NCBI GenBank assembly: GCA_944320385.1
Contig: CALUHH010000004.1
Span: 27,996 to 91,995, forward strand
Source of the DNA: an uncultured Atopobiaceae bacterium
GTDB lineage: Bacteria; Actinomycetota; Coriobacteriia; Coriobacteriales; Atopobiaceae
Reading direction: 5' to 3'
DNA: 64,000 bases
In this document: positions 7,067 to 16,108 of the stretch, one piece after another
How positions within the stretch are numbered: the stretch's first letter is position 1
Layout: each line of letters opens with the position of its first letter
Notes under the pieces: model-generated
What the model was told of the DNA's origin: nothing
The model's input: the letters and a program-made list of their open reading frames with translations, nothing else
The model's database searches: none
Program-made: the position numbers and the translations under genes

Positions 7067-8913
7067 GCATCCTTCCTCAGAAGCCCGTCATGGACCAGGA
7101 GTTCGTGAAGACCGCCGCGCACGTGGGCTACGGCACCGTCGGCCGCAAGCTCATGGGCAGCGTGCGCGAGTACAAGCGCGCGGCCGTCCTCACTCCCCTG
7201 CTCGTCCTCGGCGAGGTCGTCTTTGAGGTCATGATCCCGCTGTTCACCGCCGACCTCATCGACGCCATCAAGGCCGGCGCGGACCTGGGCGAGATCGTCT
7301 CGACGGGCGCCGTCCTCGCGATCATGGCCCTCATCTCGCTCGCCTTTGGCGCGGCGGCGGGCCTCACGTGCGCCAAGGCGTCCACCGGCTTTGCCAAGAA
7401 CCTCCGCAAGGACATGTTCTACAACATCCAGACCTTCTCGTTTGCCGTGATCGACCGCTTCTCGAGCTCCTCGCTCGTGACGCGCATCACGACCGACGTC
7501 ATGAACGTGCAGATGGCCTACATGATGCTCATCCGCACCGCGGTCCGCTCGCCGTTCATGCTCGTGCTCGCCTTCATCGCCGCCTACAGCATGGCGGGGT
7601 GGCTCGCGCTCGTGTTCGTGGTCATCATCCCGGTGCTCGCGCTCGCCCTCTTCGGCGTCATTCGCAAGGTCGTCCCGGTCTTCCGGCGCATCTTCCGCAA
7701 GTACGACGCCCTGAACGAGCGCGCCGAGGAGAACCTCGCCGGCATCCGCGTGGTCAAGTCCTACGTCCGCGAAGACTACGAGAAGCAGAAGTACGAGCGC
7801 GCCGCCACCGAGGTCCAGAACGACTTCACCTACGCCGAGCGCATCCTCGCCCTCAACGCGCCGATCATGAACTTCTGCGTCTACACCGTCATGGTCTTCG
7901 TGATCTACGCGGGCTCCTACGCGATCGTCTCCACCCGCGGCGAGCTGCTCGACGTGGGCCAGTTCTCGTCGCTGATCACCTACGGCTTCATGATGCTCAT
8001 GCAGCTCATGATGCTCTCGATGATCTTCGCCCAGGTGGTCATGAGCGAGGAGAACGCACGCCGCATCTACGAGGTCCTCGACGCCAAGACCACGATCGAC
8101 CAGCCCGACGACCCCGTGACCGAGGTCGCCGACGGCTCGATCGACTTCGACGGCGTGGGCTTCTCCTACAGCGGCGACAAGGACCGCGAGGCCCTGCGCG
8201 ACATCGACCTGCACATCAGAAGCGGAGAGGTCGTCGGCATCATCGGGTCCACGGGCTCGGCCAAGACCTCGCTGGTCCAGCTCATCCCGCGCCTCTACGA
8301 CGTCACGGAGGGCTCCGTGCGCGTGGGCGGGCGCGACGTGCGCGACTACGACCTCGAGACCCTGCGCGACGCCGTGGCCATGGTGCTCCAGAAGAACGTG
8401 CTCTTCTCGGGGACCATCGCCGAGAACCTGCGCTGGGGCAACGAGAGCGCAACCGACGAGGAGGTAGTCGAGGCGGCGCGCCTGGCGCAGGCCGACGAGT
8501 TCGTCCAGACCTTCCCCGACAAGTACGACACCTACATCGAGCAGGGCGGCACCAACGTCTCCGGCGGCCAGAAGCAGCGCCTGTGCATCGCGCGCGCCCT
8601 GCTCAAGAAGCCCAAGATCCTCATCCTCGACGACTCCACGAGCGCCGTCGACACCAAGACGGACCGCCTGATCCGCGAGGGCTTCCGCAACTACCTGCCC
8701 GAGACGACCAAGCTCATCATCGCGCAGCGCACCTCGAGCGTCGAGGACGCCGACCGCATCGTGGTCATGGACTCCGGGCGCATCAACGACATCGGCACCC
8801 ACGACGAGCTGCTGCGCAGAAACGCCATCTACCGCGAGGTCTACCTCTCGCAGAACAAGCAGAGCCACGACGAGCGCGAGCTCGGCGAGCTGGAGGTGAG
8901 CGCCGATGAGTAG
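7063..8913 (+). CDS. Heterodimeric ABC exporter subunit, degenerate-site half (pair 2)
   Basis: A 616-aa paralogue of the protein at 2181, with the same order: six membrane helices then an ATPase domain. The ATG at 7063 overlaps the marR stop by four bases. The ATP-site substitutions match those of its paralogue: STGSAKTSL in Walker A, ILDDSTSAVD with Asp in the catalytic position, and IAQRTSS with Gln in the H-loop, while the signature VSGGQKQRL is intact. It therefore supplies the weak site of a heterodimer with the product of 8906. Upstream in-frame sequence back to 6766 belongs to marR read in another frame. The substrate is unknown; MarR control suggests a response to a toxic small molecule. 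Confidence 0.92.
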   Translation: MSILPQKPVMDQEFVKTAAHVGYGTVGRKLMGSVREYKRAAVLTPLLVLGEVVFEVMIPLFTADLIDAIKAGADLGEIVSTGAVLAIMALISLAFGAAAGLTCAKASTGFAKNLRKDMFYNIQTFSFAVIDRFSSSSLVTRITTDVMNVQMAYMMLIRTAVRSPFMLVLAFIAAYSMAGWLALVFVVIIPVLALALFGVIRKVVPVFRRIFRKYDALNERAEENLAGIRVVKSYVREDYEKQKYERAATEVQNDFTYAERILALNAPIMNFCVYTVMVFVIYAGSYAIVSTRGELLDVGQFSSLITYGFMMLMQLMMLSMIFAQVVMSEENARRIYEVLDAKTTIDQPDDPVTEVADGSIDFDGVGFSYSGDKDREALRDIDLHIRSGEVVGIIGSTGSAKTSLVQLIPRLYDVTEGSVRVGGRDVRDYDLETLRDAVAMVLQKNVLFSGTIAENLRWGNESATDEEVVEAARLAQADEFVQTFPDKYDTYIEQGGTNVSGGQKQRLCIARALLKKPKILILDDSTSAVDTKTDRLIREGFRNYLPETTKLIIAQRTSSVEDADRIVVMDSGRINDIGTHDELLRRNAIYREVYLSQNKQSHDERELGELEVSADE

Positions 8914-10834
8914 GAACATGCACCGCGGGCGTGCGCCCAAGTCCATGGGCAGGACGACCCTGCGCGTCCTCAAGATGCTGCGCTCCTTCTACCCGGTGAT
9001 GCTGCCGGCCGTGGCCTGCTGCATCCTGGTGCAGTGCATCGTCCAGGCGATGCCCAACGTCTTCATGGAGCGCGCCCTCACTGTCGTTGGCCAGACCTGG
9101 GAGTCGGGCGACTGGGCGACGGCGCAGCCAGAGGTCTTCGCCAACGCCGCCATCCTGGCCGCCCTCTACTTCGCGAGCCTCATCTGCAACGCCACGTGGC
9201 AGCAGTGCATGGCCATCATCACCCAGGGCTCGCTCAAGAAGTTCCGCTGCCTCATGTTCGACCACATGCAGGACCTGCCGATCAAGTACTTTGACACGCA
9301 CCAGCACGGCGACATCATGAGCTACTACACCAACGACATCGACGCCATGCGCCAGATGATCGCGCAGTCGCTCCCGCAGCTGTTCCTCACGATGCTCATG
9401 CTCTGCTCCGTGGGCTGCATCATGCTCTGGTACAGCCTTCCTCTCACGCTCGTCGTGGTGGGCGGCGCCGTCATCATGGCGCTTCTCGGCAAGGCGCTCG
9501 CCGGGCGCTCGGCCAAGAACTTCCTGCGCACGCAGCGCGCGGTCGCGGCCGTGGAGGGTCTCGTCGAGGAGGTCATGAACGGCGAGAAGGTCGTCAAGGT
9601 CTTCTCGCACGAGCGCCAGATCGAGCGCGCCTTCGACGAGCTCAACGACGAGTACCAGGACGCGGCGTGCACGGCCAACTCCTACGCCAACACGCTCATG
9701 CCCATCCTCATGAACTCCGGCAACCTGCTCTACGTCATCGTTGCCGTGGCGATCGGCGTGTTCCTCGTCCTGGGCATCCCCAACCCGTCGCTGTCCGGCA
9801 TGACGCTCACCATCGCCGTGGGCGTGCCCTTCCTCAACATGACCAAGCAGTTCGCCAACCAGATCGGCCAGATCTCCAACCAGGTGAACTCCGTGGTCAT
9901 GGGCCTGGCCGGCGCGGAGCGCATCTTCGAGCTGCTGGACGAGCCGATCGAGGAGGACGAGGGCTACGTCGAGCTCGTGGCCTGCACCGTGGGGCGCGAC
10001 GGCACCGTGCGCGAGTGCAAGCGCCGCGACGAGCACTGGGCCGGCCAGTGGGCGTGGCGCCACCCGCACCAGGCGGACGGGACCGTCACCTACACCCCGC
10101 TCGCGGGCGACGTGCGCCTCTTCGACGTCGACTTTGCCTACGAGCCCGGGCACACGGTGCTCCACGACGTCTCGCTCTACGCCAAGCCCGGCCAGAAGGT
10201 GGCCTTCGTCGGCGCCACGGGCGCGGGCAAGACCACAATCACCAACCTGCTCAACCGCTTCTACGACATCGAGGACGGCAAGATCCGCTACGACGGCATC
10301 AACATCAACAAGATCAAGAAGCCGCACCTGCGCCACTCGCTGGGCATGGTCCTGCAGGACGTGAACCTGTTCACGGGCACCGTCATGGACAACATCCGCT
10401 ACGGGCGCCTCGACGCCACCGACGAGGAGTGCAAGGCCGCGGCGCGCCTGGCCGGCGCGGACGACTTCATCTGCCGCCTGCCGGACGGCTACGACACGAT
10501 GCTCACGGACAACGGCACCAACCTCTCCCAGGGCCAGCGCCAGCTGCTCTCCATCGCGCGCGCCGCAGTGGCCGACCCACCGGTCATGGTGCTCGACGAG
10601 GCCACGTCCTCGATTGACACGCGCACGGAGGCCATCGTCCAGCGCGGCATGGACGCCCTCATGACCGGGCGCACCACCTTCGTCATCGCGCACCGGCTGA
10701 GCACGGTGCGCAACTCCGACGTGATCATCGTGCTCGACCACGGCCGCATCATCGAGCGCGGCACGCACGACGAGCTCATCGCCAAGCGCGGCACGTACTA
10801 CCAGCTCTACACCGGAGCCTTCGAGCTCGAGTAG
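8906..10834 (+). CDS. Heterodimeric ABC exporter subunit, catalytic half (pair 2)
   Basis: A 642-aa paralogue of the protein at 4028, overlapping the preceding gene by 8 bases. Walker A is GATGAGKTT, Walker B is MVLDEATSSID with the catalytic Glu, the H-loop is IAHRLST, and the signature is LSQGQ. The linker insertion between membrane and ATPase domains is kept (GQWAWRHPH core). Its N-terminus lacks the longer polar extension of its paralogue. The last ~25 residues and the sequence after the stop are nearly the same as in pair 1, as expected for tandem duplication of the whole module including its 3' flank. Confidence 0.92.
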   Translation: MSRNMHRGRAPKSMGRTTLRVLKMLRSFYPVMLPAVACCILVQCIVQAMPNVFMERALTVVGQTWESGDWATAQPEVFANAAILAALYFASLICNATWQQCMAIITQGSLKKFRCLMFDHMQDLPIKYFDTHQHGDIMSYYTNDIDAMRQMIAQSLPQLFLTMLMLCSVGCIMLWYSLPLTLVVVGGAVIMALLGKALAGRSAKNFLRTQRAVAAVEGLVEEVMNGEKVVKVFSHERQIERAFDELNDEYQDAACTANSYANTLMPILMNSGNLLYVIVAVAIGVFLVLGIPNPSLSGMTLTIAVGVPFLNMTKQFANQIGQISNQVNSVVMGLAGAERIFELLDEPIEEDEGYVELVACTVGRDGTVRECKRRDEHWAGQWAWRHPHQADGTVTYTPLAGDVRLFDVDFAYEPGHTVLHDVSLYAKPGQKVAFVGATGAGKTTITNLLNRFYDIEDGKIRYDGININKIKKPHLRHSLGMVLQDVNLFTGTVMDNIRYGRLDATDEECKAAARLAGADDFICRLPDGYDTMLTDNGTNLSQGQRQLLSIARAAVADPPVMVLDEATSSIDTRTEAIVQRGMDALMTGRTTFVIAHRLSTVRNSDVIIVLDHGRIIERGTHDELIAKRGTYYQLYTGAFELE

Positions 10835-10856
10835 ACCCGGCCACGTGCTCCGTCCG

Positions 10857-10925
10857 CCCCGCCCCGCCCCGCTCCCGCGAGAAGCGCCTTGAGAGCCTTC
10901 TCCTCGGAGCGGGGCGGGGCCTTTT
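10857..10925 (+). terminator. Rho-independent terminator after ABC pair 2
   Basis: This is a near copy of the structure at 6079. A GCCCCGCTCCCGCGAGAAG arm pairs with CTTCTCCTCGGAGCGGGGC and the hairpin ends in CCTTTTG. It begins the 657-bp gap 10835-11491, which is otherwise filled by two repeat islands. Confidence 0.75.
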
Positions 10926-10950
10926 GTGCCGCGGGGGGCGGGGCTCCCCC

Positions 10951-11099
10951 GTTGTGCGCACTCCCCGGCGTTGTGCGCACTCGCCGGCGATGTGCGCACT
11001 TCTCGACAGCTCGTCTACCTGCGGGTTTGCCGAGAAGGACATCGAGGGCAGTGTACACAACGCCAAGCGGCGTACACAACGCCGGGGAGTGCGCACAAC
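10951..11099 (+). repeat. Inverted-repeat island, family A, copy 2
   Basis: The left units are GTTGTGCGCAC at 10951 and 10970 and ATGTGCGCAC at 10990. The core is ACTTCTCGACAGCTCGTC, then TACCTGCGGGTTTGC, then CGAGAAGGAC. The right units are AGTGTACACAAC, CGTACACAAC and GTGCGCACAAC. It is about 90% similar to copy 1 together with its flanks, consistent with the module duplication. Shortly after it (11152-11161) is another GTCCTTCTCG word. Confidence 0.85.
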
Positions 11100-11170
11100 G
11101 GGGCGGGGCGGGCGGCCCCGCCGGACCACGTGCGCGGAGTTGCGAGCCGACGTCCTTCTCGGCAGCCGTG

Positions 11171-11489
11171 CCGCTTAACAATCGCGCCCCGTCCGGGCCG
11201 AGCCGCTCTCGCTGCTTAAGGATTGCCCCTCGTCCGGGAGGGAACGTTCTTCTCGCTTAAGGATTGTCTCCCGTCCGGGCCGAGCCGCTCTCTCTGCTTA
11301 AGAATTGCCCCCCGTCCGGCGAGAAGAACAGGCCGCGCTTAGGATGTCGCGCCTGTCCGGGCTCCGCGGGCCTCCGGGGCCCGGGCGCCCTCCGGACGGG
11401 ACGCGATCCCTAAGCGCGGCCACCCTGAAATCCCGGATGGATTGCGTTTCTTAAGCGCGGCGGCGCCGGTGCCCCGGACGAGGCGCGTC
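11171..11489 (+). repeat. Two-sided repeat array, family B, copy 1
   Basis: Forward units resembling GCTTAAGGATTG-N5-7-GTCCGG start near 11172, 11213, 11253, 11296 and 11336, about 40 bp apart. Reverse-complement units (CCGGACG...CTTAAGCGC type) follow near 11393, 11434 and 11474. The whole array is a palindrome of arrays between two convergent genes. GTTCTTCTCG (about 11247) and CGAGAAGAAC (about 11313) lie within it. The units are degenerate and the sequence between them is not spacer-like. Confidence 0.75.
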
Positions 11490-11491
11490 CG

Positions 11492-12082
11492 CTAGCGCTC
11501 GATCCTGTGCATCGCGATGCCCTCTACCAGGAGGCTCGCGCCGCCCACGACGAGGTAGCCCGCCATGAGGTAGACGAGCATCAGGCTCGAGAGGAAGGGC
11601 AGGACCAAGAAGGAGACGCCCGCGACCACGTTGATGATGCCGGTGGCCAGGGAGACGCCCGAGCCCTCGACGCCGAGGCGGCTCAAGCGGCGCGACAACG
11701 CGATGCGCTCGGCGCCCGAGGCGAGGAACAGCACCGCCAGGAGCAGCGCCATGGTCTCGGCGGTGAGGTAGGTGGGCACCGCTAGCAGCATGATGCCGAG
11801 AAGCGCGTTCAGCACGCCCATGACGACCGTCACGGGACTGCGCAGCGGGTCGGGGGTCGTCACCCAGGAGGCGACGCCGGCGATGCCGCCGACGATGAGC
11901 GCGGCGGAGACCGCAGCCTGGACGAGGGCGTACAGGCCGAGGGGCGAGAGCGCGCTCGCGATGCCCGCGAGCAGCAGGAGCGCGCCGAGGGCGATGGTGA
12001 GGCCGCGCGTGCGACGCACGCCGTCGTTCCAGAGGTCGATGAGGTCGCTGGCTTCGTTGTAGCCAGGTCCGTAGTGCAGCAT
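11492..12082 (-). CDS. DUF308 (HdeD-like) membrane protein
   Basis: A 196-aa integral membrane protein with about six hydrophobic helices in three pairs (for example ALGALLLLAGIASALS, VVMGVLNALLGIMLLAVP and FLSSLMLVYLMAGYLVVG), the layout of the DUF308/HdeD family. HdeD contributes to acid resistance in Escherichia coli. The function here is not established. GGAAGGAAC precedes the ATG. The gene stands alone, convergent with the ABC operon across the family A and B islands. Confidence 0.75.
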   Translation of the reverse strand: MLHYGPGYNEASDLIDLWNDGVRRTRGLTIALGALLLLAGIASALSPLGLYALVQAAVSAALIVGGIAGVASWVTTPDPLRSPVTVVMGVLNALLGIMLLAVPTYLTAETMALLLAVLFLASGAERIALSRRLSRLGVEGSGVSLATGIINVVAGVSFLVLPFLSSLMLVYLMAGYLVVGGASLLVEGIAMHRIER

Positions 12083-12260
12083 GTGAGGTTCCTTCCGTTG
12101 GCGGCGCCCGCTGGGTGCCGGCGCCCTACACCTCTTCTGCCCAAATTGCTACTTTTTAACTCACAATTCTGAAAGCAGCCCCGACCACACCGTTTGGACA
12201 CATGGCTCGACCGCGGCTGAACCACGGGGTACAGTGGGGGCAGCGACGGAAGGAGGCACC

Positions 12261-12647
12261 GTGACGCAGGAGCAGTTCGAGGCCGCCGTGGAGGCGGCGA
12301 TCGACGCCATGCCCGACGAGTTCTTCGACGAGCTCGAAAACGTCATCTTTGTCGTGGAGGACGAGCCGAGCGACGAGCAGCTCTCGTGCGCCGGCGACGA
12401 CAACGCCGTCTGCGTGGACGACGAGCTGCTCGGGCTCTACGACGGCTCGCCGATGACCGAGCGCGACAGCTTCTACGGCACCGGCGAGCTCCCGGACGTC
12501 ATCACCATCTTCAAGGGGCCCCACGAGCGCTGCTTCGCCGCCGACGGCGAGGACGTCCTGCTCGACGAGATCCGCCGCACCGTCATCCACGAGGTCGGCC
12601 ACTACTTCGGCAACGACGACGAGACGCTCGCCGCGATGGGCTACTAG
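12261..12647 (+). CDS. Small metallopeptidase-like protein (zincin fold)
   Basis: A 128-aa acidic protein of the small zincin family often annotated simply as a metallopeptidase family protein. The start is a GTG at 12261 preceded by AAGGAGG, and a longer frame from 12234 lacks a ribosome site. The N-terminal half (FEAAVEAAIDAMPDEFFDEL) is the family's typical opening, followed by a loop with LLGLYDGSPMTERDS. The zinc motif is HEVGHYFGNDD, giving His110, Glu111, His114 and an Asp two residues after the Gly. TACAGT near 12230 is a possible -10. The natural substrate is unknown for this family. Confidence 0.82.
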   Translation: MTQEQFEAAVEAAIDAMPDEFFDELENVIFVVEDEPSDEQLSCAGDDNAVCVDDELLGLYDGSPMTERDSFYGTGELPDVITIFKGPHERCFAADGEDVLLDEIRRTVIHEVGHYFGNDDETLAAMGY

Positions 12648-12662
12648 CGCCGCGTCCGAGCC

Positions 12663-12823
12663 GTTGTGCGCACTCGGCCGGGATGTGCGCACTTCTTGGC
12701 GTTGTGTACGCGCCCGCATTTCTGACATGAGGTTCTTCTCGGCAAATCCGCTGGTAGATGCCTTACCGAGAAGAACGTCTAACTGGGCGCAGTGTACACA
12801 GCCCGCCGGAGTGTACACAACGC
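12663..12823 (+). repeat. Inverted-repeat island, family A, copy 3 (core inverted)
   Basis: It lies between two convergent genes. Left units are GTTGTGCGCAC (12663), ATGTGCGCAC (12683) and GTTGTGTACG (12701). The centre is GTTCTTCTCGG (12732-12742), then 23 bp, then CCGAGAAGAAC (12766-12776). Right units are AGTGTACACA (12791) and AGTGTACACAAC (12810). The core segment, which reads CATCTACCAGCGGATTTGCC on the minus strand, is inverted relative to the other copies. This copy shows most clearly that the GAGAAGAAC word is used as an inverted pair. Confidence 0.82.
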
Positions 12824-12836
12824 CGAGAGCCGCGCC

Positions 12837-14780
12837 CTACCGCCGCCGGCGGCGCTTGTTCTCGCGCATGACGTCGTGCGCGACCCACACGCCCAGGACG
12901 AGCGCCATGAGATACCCCACGAAGCCGATGATGGGGATGCCAAAGATGACCGGCTGGATGCGCGCGTAGTAGACCACCGACGAGCCGATGAACAGGCCCG
13001 CCACGATGACGCTCATCGTGAGGCGGTTTGCGATCTTGGAGACGTCCTCGAGCGGGTCCTCGGTGCCCGCGAGGTCGAGGTTGACGCGCAGCTGGCCGCG
13101 CGTGAGCATGCGCATGGCGAGCCCGAGCTCGCCGGCCGCGCCGAGCAGGCCGTGCGTGGCGGCGGCGGTCTCGCGCGCGAGCCGCTTGAGCTCGTCGACG
13201 GCGAGGTCGTCCAGGGCGGTGTGCGCCTGAACGTGGCTCTGGATGATGCCGACGATCGAGGCGTCGGGCAGCAGGTCGTGCACCACGCCCTCGAGCGTCA
13301 CGAGCGAGCGCGCGAGCATGGTGATCGAGCCGGGCAGCTCGATGCCGTTCTTCTGCGCCATGGAGATGATCGCGTTCATGAAGGCGCCGATGTCGAGCTC
13401 TGAGAGGTCGGCCGTGCCGTAGTCGGCGACGATGGCGTCGAGGTCGGCGAGCAGATGTGCCTGGTCGACGTCTGCCACGCTGGAGACCGAGAAGCGCATC
13501 AGGCCGTCGGCGAGCGCCGCCGAGTCGCGACGGCCCACGGCGAGGACCATGTCGCTCACCGCCTGGCGGTCGTGCGCGGAGAGGCGCCCCATGATGCCGA
13601 GGTCCATGTAGACGATCTTGCCCCCGCGGATCACGAGGTTGCCGGGGTGCGGGTCGGCATGGAAGAAGCCGTCGTCGAGCATCTGGGTGGTGTAGTTGTC
13701 CGCCAGCTTGGTGCCGATCTCGGCGAGGTCGTAGCCCTCCGCGAGGAGGCGCGCGGTGTCGTTGATGGGGATGCCCTCGACGAAGTCCATGACCACGACG
13801 TGGCTCGTGCAGAGCGCCGGATAGGGCTTGGGGCAGTCTATGAAGCGGCAGCCGGCGTTGTTGCGGCGGAACTCCTCGAGGCTGCGCGCCTCGACGAGGA
13901 AGTCGGTCTCCTCGCGGAAGGACTGCCAGAGCTCGTCGACCACGGACTGCAGGTCGATGAACTGGTCCTCGCCCATGAAGCGGCTCGCGTAGCGCGCGAG
14001 CGACCGGATTATCGAGATGTCCTGCGCCATGATCTCCTTGACGTGCGGGCGCTGGATCTTCACGGCCACGAGCTCGCCGGACACGAGCCGGGCCTTGTGG
14101 ACCTGCGCCACGGACGCCGAGCCGAGCGGCCGGTCGTCGATGGCGTCGAAGATCTCCTCGATCGGCGTCTCGTACTCGGCGCGCAGGGCCTCGATGACGG
14201 TCTCGCGACCCATGGGCTCGACGCTCGTGCGGAGCTTGCCGAGCTCGCGCGTGAAGCTCTCGGGCAAGATCTCCGAGCGCATGGAGAGGATCTGGCCGGC
14301 CTTGACGAAGGTGGGGCCCAGCTCCTCGAGCATGCGGCGCAGGCCCTCGGGCGTGAGGCCGTGGAAGATGTCGTAGCGGCGGACGATCTTGACCATCTCG
14401 CCGATGCGCGCCAGACGCGAGGCGGTGGTGAGCTCGAAGTCGTCCGAGCCGGCGGAGCGCCCGCCGAAAAGCCCGATCGTCTGGGCGGACTCGCGCCGGG
14501 CCTCGCGCTTCTTCACGGCGGCGTACCAGGCGTCGAAGACCTCCTCGGGCGTCTTGGAGGTGGTGGGGACCTGGCGGCGCGGCAGCTCGGCGCCCATCAC
14601 GTGGCCCCAGGTGCGGCGCGGCTCGGCGGCGGGGGCGGCGTCGGGCGCCACGGCGGGCCCGGGAGCGACCTCGGGCGCGCCGTCGCTCTTTGCCTGCGCG
14701 TCCTTTGGTGCCTCCCAGGCATCAGGCGGGGCCGGGCTCTCGCCGCGGCCCCGGCCGCTGTCCTGTCGTGCGTCAGCCAC
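12837..14780 (-). CDS. AarF/UbiB (ABC1) family atypical kinase
   Basis: A 647-aa membrane-anchored kinase-like protein. After a Pro/Ala/Glu-rich N-terminus of ~100 residues comes the ABC1 domain: KAGQILSMR (the family's KxGQ motif), VAVKIQRPHVKE with the ATP-binding Lys, HADPHPGNLVI (catalytic loop) and YMDLGIMGRL (metal-binding DLG). The C-terminus has two membrane helices (VAGLFIGSSVVYYA and IIGFVGYLMALVLGVWVAHD) followed by a basic tail. UbiB proteins support quinone biosynthesis or lipid handling in other bacteria; the substrate here is unknown. The gene lies 9 bp after the phasin-like gene in the same direction, a pairing seen in other bacteria. Confidence 0.9.
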   Translation of the reverse strand: MADARQDSGRGRGESPAPPDAWEAPKDAQAKSDGAPEVAPGPAVAPDAAPAAEPRRTWGHVMGAELPRRQVPTTSKTPEEVFDAWYAAVKKREARRESAQTIGLFGGRSAGSDDFELTTASRLARIGEMVKIVRRYDIFHGLTPEGLRRMLEELGPTFVKAGQILSMRSEILPESFTRELGKLRTSVEPMGRETVIEALRAEYETPIEEIFDAIDDRPLGSASVAQVHKARLVSGELVAVKIQRPHVKEIMAQDISIIRSLARYASRFMGEDQFIDLQSVVDELWQSFREETDFLVEARSLEEFRRNNAGCRFIDCPKPYPALCTSHVVVMDFVEGIPINDTARLLAEGYDLAEIGTKLADNYTTQMLDDGFFHADPHPGNLVIRGGKIVYMDLGIMGRLSAHDRQAVSDMVLAVGRRDSAALADGLMRFSVSSVADVDQAHLLADLDAIVADYGTADLSELDIGAFMNAIISMAQKNGIELPGSITMLARSLVTLEGVVHDLLPDASIVGIIQSHVQAHTALDDLAVDELKRLARETAAATHGLLGAAGELGLAMRMLTRGQLRVNLDLAGTEDPLEDVSKIANRLTMSVIVAGLFIGSSVVYYARIQPVIFGIPIIGFVGYLMALVLGVWVAHDVMRENKRRRRR

Positions 14781-14789
14781 GCGGCTCCC

Positions 14790-15131
14790 CTACTCGGCCT
14801 CGTCCTCGGTCTCGCCCTCGACGTCGACCGTTACGGACTGGGCGTCGATCTCGGCGGACATCTCCGCCACCTTGGCCGCATAGGCGGCGCGCTCCTCGGG
14901 CGTCATGGCCTCGAGGCGGGAGCGCAGGGCCTTGTCGGCGGTGCCGTCGATGACCTCGCGCGCCTTGCGGGTGAGCTCCTGGTTGAGCGTCTTGCCCTGC
15001 TCGACGGTCAGCTCGCCTTTCTTGACGAGCTCGTCGACCACCTCCTGGGACTTCTCGGCGCCCATGGCGACGGCGCCCACGCTCGCGAGGAAGAGCTTCT
15101 TCAGGCCCTCGGTCACATCGAACTCAGACAT
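14790..15131 (-). CDS. Phasin-like coiled-coil protein
   Basis: A 113-aa protein beginning MSEFDVTEGLKKLFLASVGA at an ATG preceded by AAGGGAG. The longer open frame to 15212 has no support. It has an amphipathic N-terminal helix and then charged helices with heptad-like patterns (VVDELVKKGELTVEQGKTLN, EERAAYAAKVAEMSAEIDAQ) and an acidic tail. This resembles the small phasin-like proteins of COG3937 that often accompany AarF kinases. They may act as membrane-surface or lipid-associated partners of the kinase; that is inferred from context. Confidence 0.72.
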   Translation of the reverse strand: MSEFDVTEGLKKLFLASVGAVAMGAEKSQEVVDELVKKGELTVEQGKTLNQELTRKAREVIDGTADKALRSRLEAMTPEERAAYAAKVAEMSAEIDAQSVTVDVEGETEDEAE

Positions 15132-15275
15132 GCTGTGCTCCCTTCTCTCGTCCTGAGACGCGCGGCGCGTCGTTCCGTCGGCGTCATCCCCTATGCTCAC
15201 CCTTCTACCCACAAGCCGCGGCGTGATTTCGGCGACAGGCGCGGGCGTCGGGGCTGGCGTCGCAGGCGGAGCCTC

Positions 15276-15947
15276 TCAGCCGAGAAGAACGCGGCGCAGC
15301 TCGTCGACGCTGGCAGCCACCGCGCAGGCGCCCGCCGCCTCGAGCTCGCCGGGCTCGGCCGTGCCCCCGTAGGTGACGCCCACGCAGGGGACGCCGCATG
15401 CGGCCGCGGCCTCCACGTCATGGTGGCGGTCGCCGACCATGACCGCGTCGGAGGGGGCCAGGCCCAGCCCGTCGATCGCGCGGACGATGGTCTGCGCCTT
15501 GCTCACCTGGTCGTCGCTCTTCTTGCCGAGGACGATGTCAAAGAGGTCGGACACGCCGTTGTCGGCGACGGCCTTGATCACGAGCGCCTCGCGCTTGGAG
15601 GATGCCACCGCGAGGCGCCGGCCGGCGGCGCGCAGCTCCTCGAGCAGCGCGCGCATGCCCGGGTAGAGCGGCCAGCCCTTGATGCCGAGGTCCTGGTAGA
15701 TCGCTCGATACTCGGCCGTCACCTGGGCGGCCTCCTCCTCGGAGAGCCCAAAGACGAGCGAGAACGCCTGGGGGAAGGGCGGACCTATGATCTGGGGCAC
15801 GCGGGCGAGCTCCCCCTCGGGGACGCCGTGCGCGCGCAGAACCGTGCGCGCCGTGGCGCAGATGCCGTCGACCGTGTCCGCCAGCGTGCCGTCAAAGTCA
15901 AAGAGCACGAGCGCGTGGCCCGTAACGTCCTCTCCCGTGAGCGCCAT
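15276..15947 (-). CDS. HAD-family hydrolase, phosphoglycolate phosphatase-like
   Basis: A 223-aa haloacid dehalogenase-type phosphatase. The ATG at 15947 (MALTGEDVTGHALVLFDFDG) is preceded by GGGGAGG. The frame back to 16082 is upstream noise. Motif I is LFDFDGTLADT (nucleophile Asp), motif II VASSK, and motif IV VMVGDRHHDVEAA. The cap (residues ~20-90) is helical, as in the Gph/YfnB branch. The substrate cannot be assigned; phosphoglycolate or another small phosphate monoester is likely. One CGAGAAGAAC word (about 15288) overlaps its last codons. The 144-bp gap to the phasin-like gene holds nothing recognised. Confidence 0.85.
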   Translation of the reverse strand: MALTGEDVTGHALVLFDFDGTLADTVDGICATARTVLRAHGVPEGELARVPQIIGPPFPQAFSLVFGLSEEEAAQVTAEYRAIYQDLGIKGWPLYPGMRALLEELRAAGRRLAVASSKREALVIKAVADNGVSDLFDIVLGKKSDDQVSKAQTIVRAIDGLGLAPSDAVMVGDRHHDVEAAAACGVPCVGVTYGGTAEPGELEAAGACAVAASVDELRRVLLG

Positions 15948-16108
15948 CGGCGCCTCCCCTCTCTTGGCGAGGTCCCAGCGTAGCACAGGCACGCCGGGGC
16001 GGCAGCGCCGAGCCGGTCCCAGCCGCCCGCCGGGCGCGTCACACCCCTGACACGCGCTCGGGGTATCATGGCTCAATCGCAACGTGCGCGGACACGCGAG
16101 GAGGAGCC

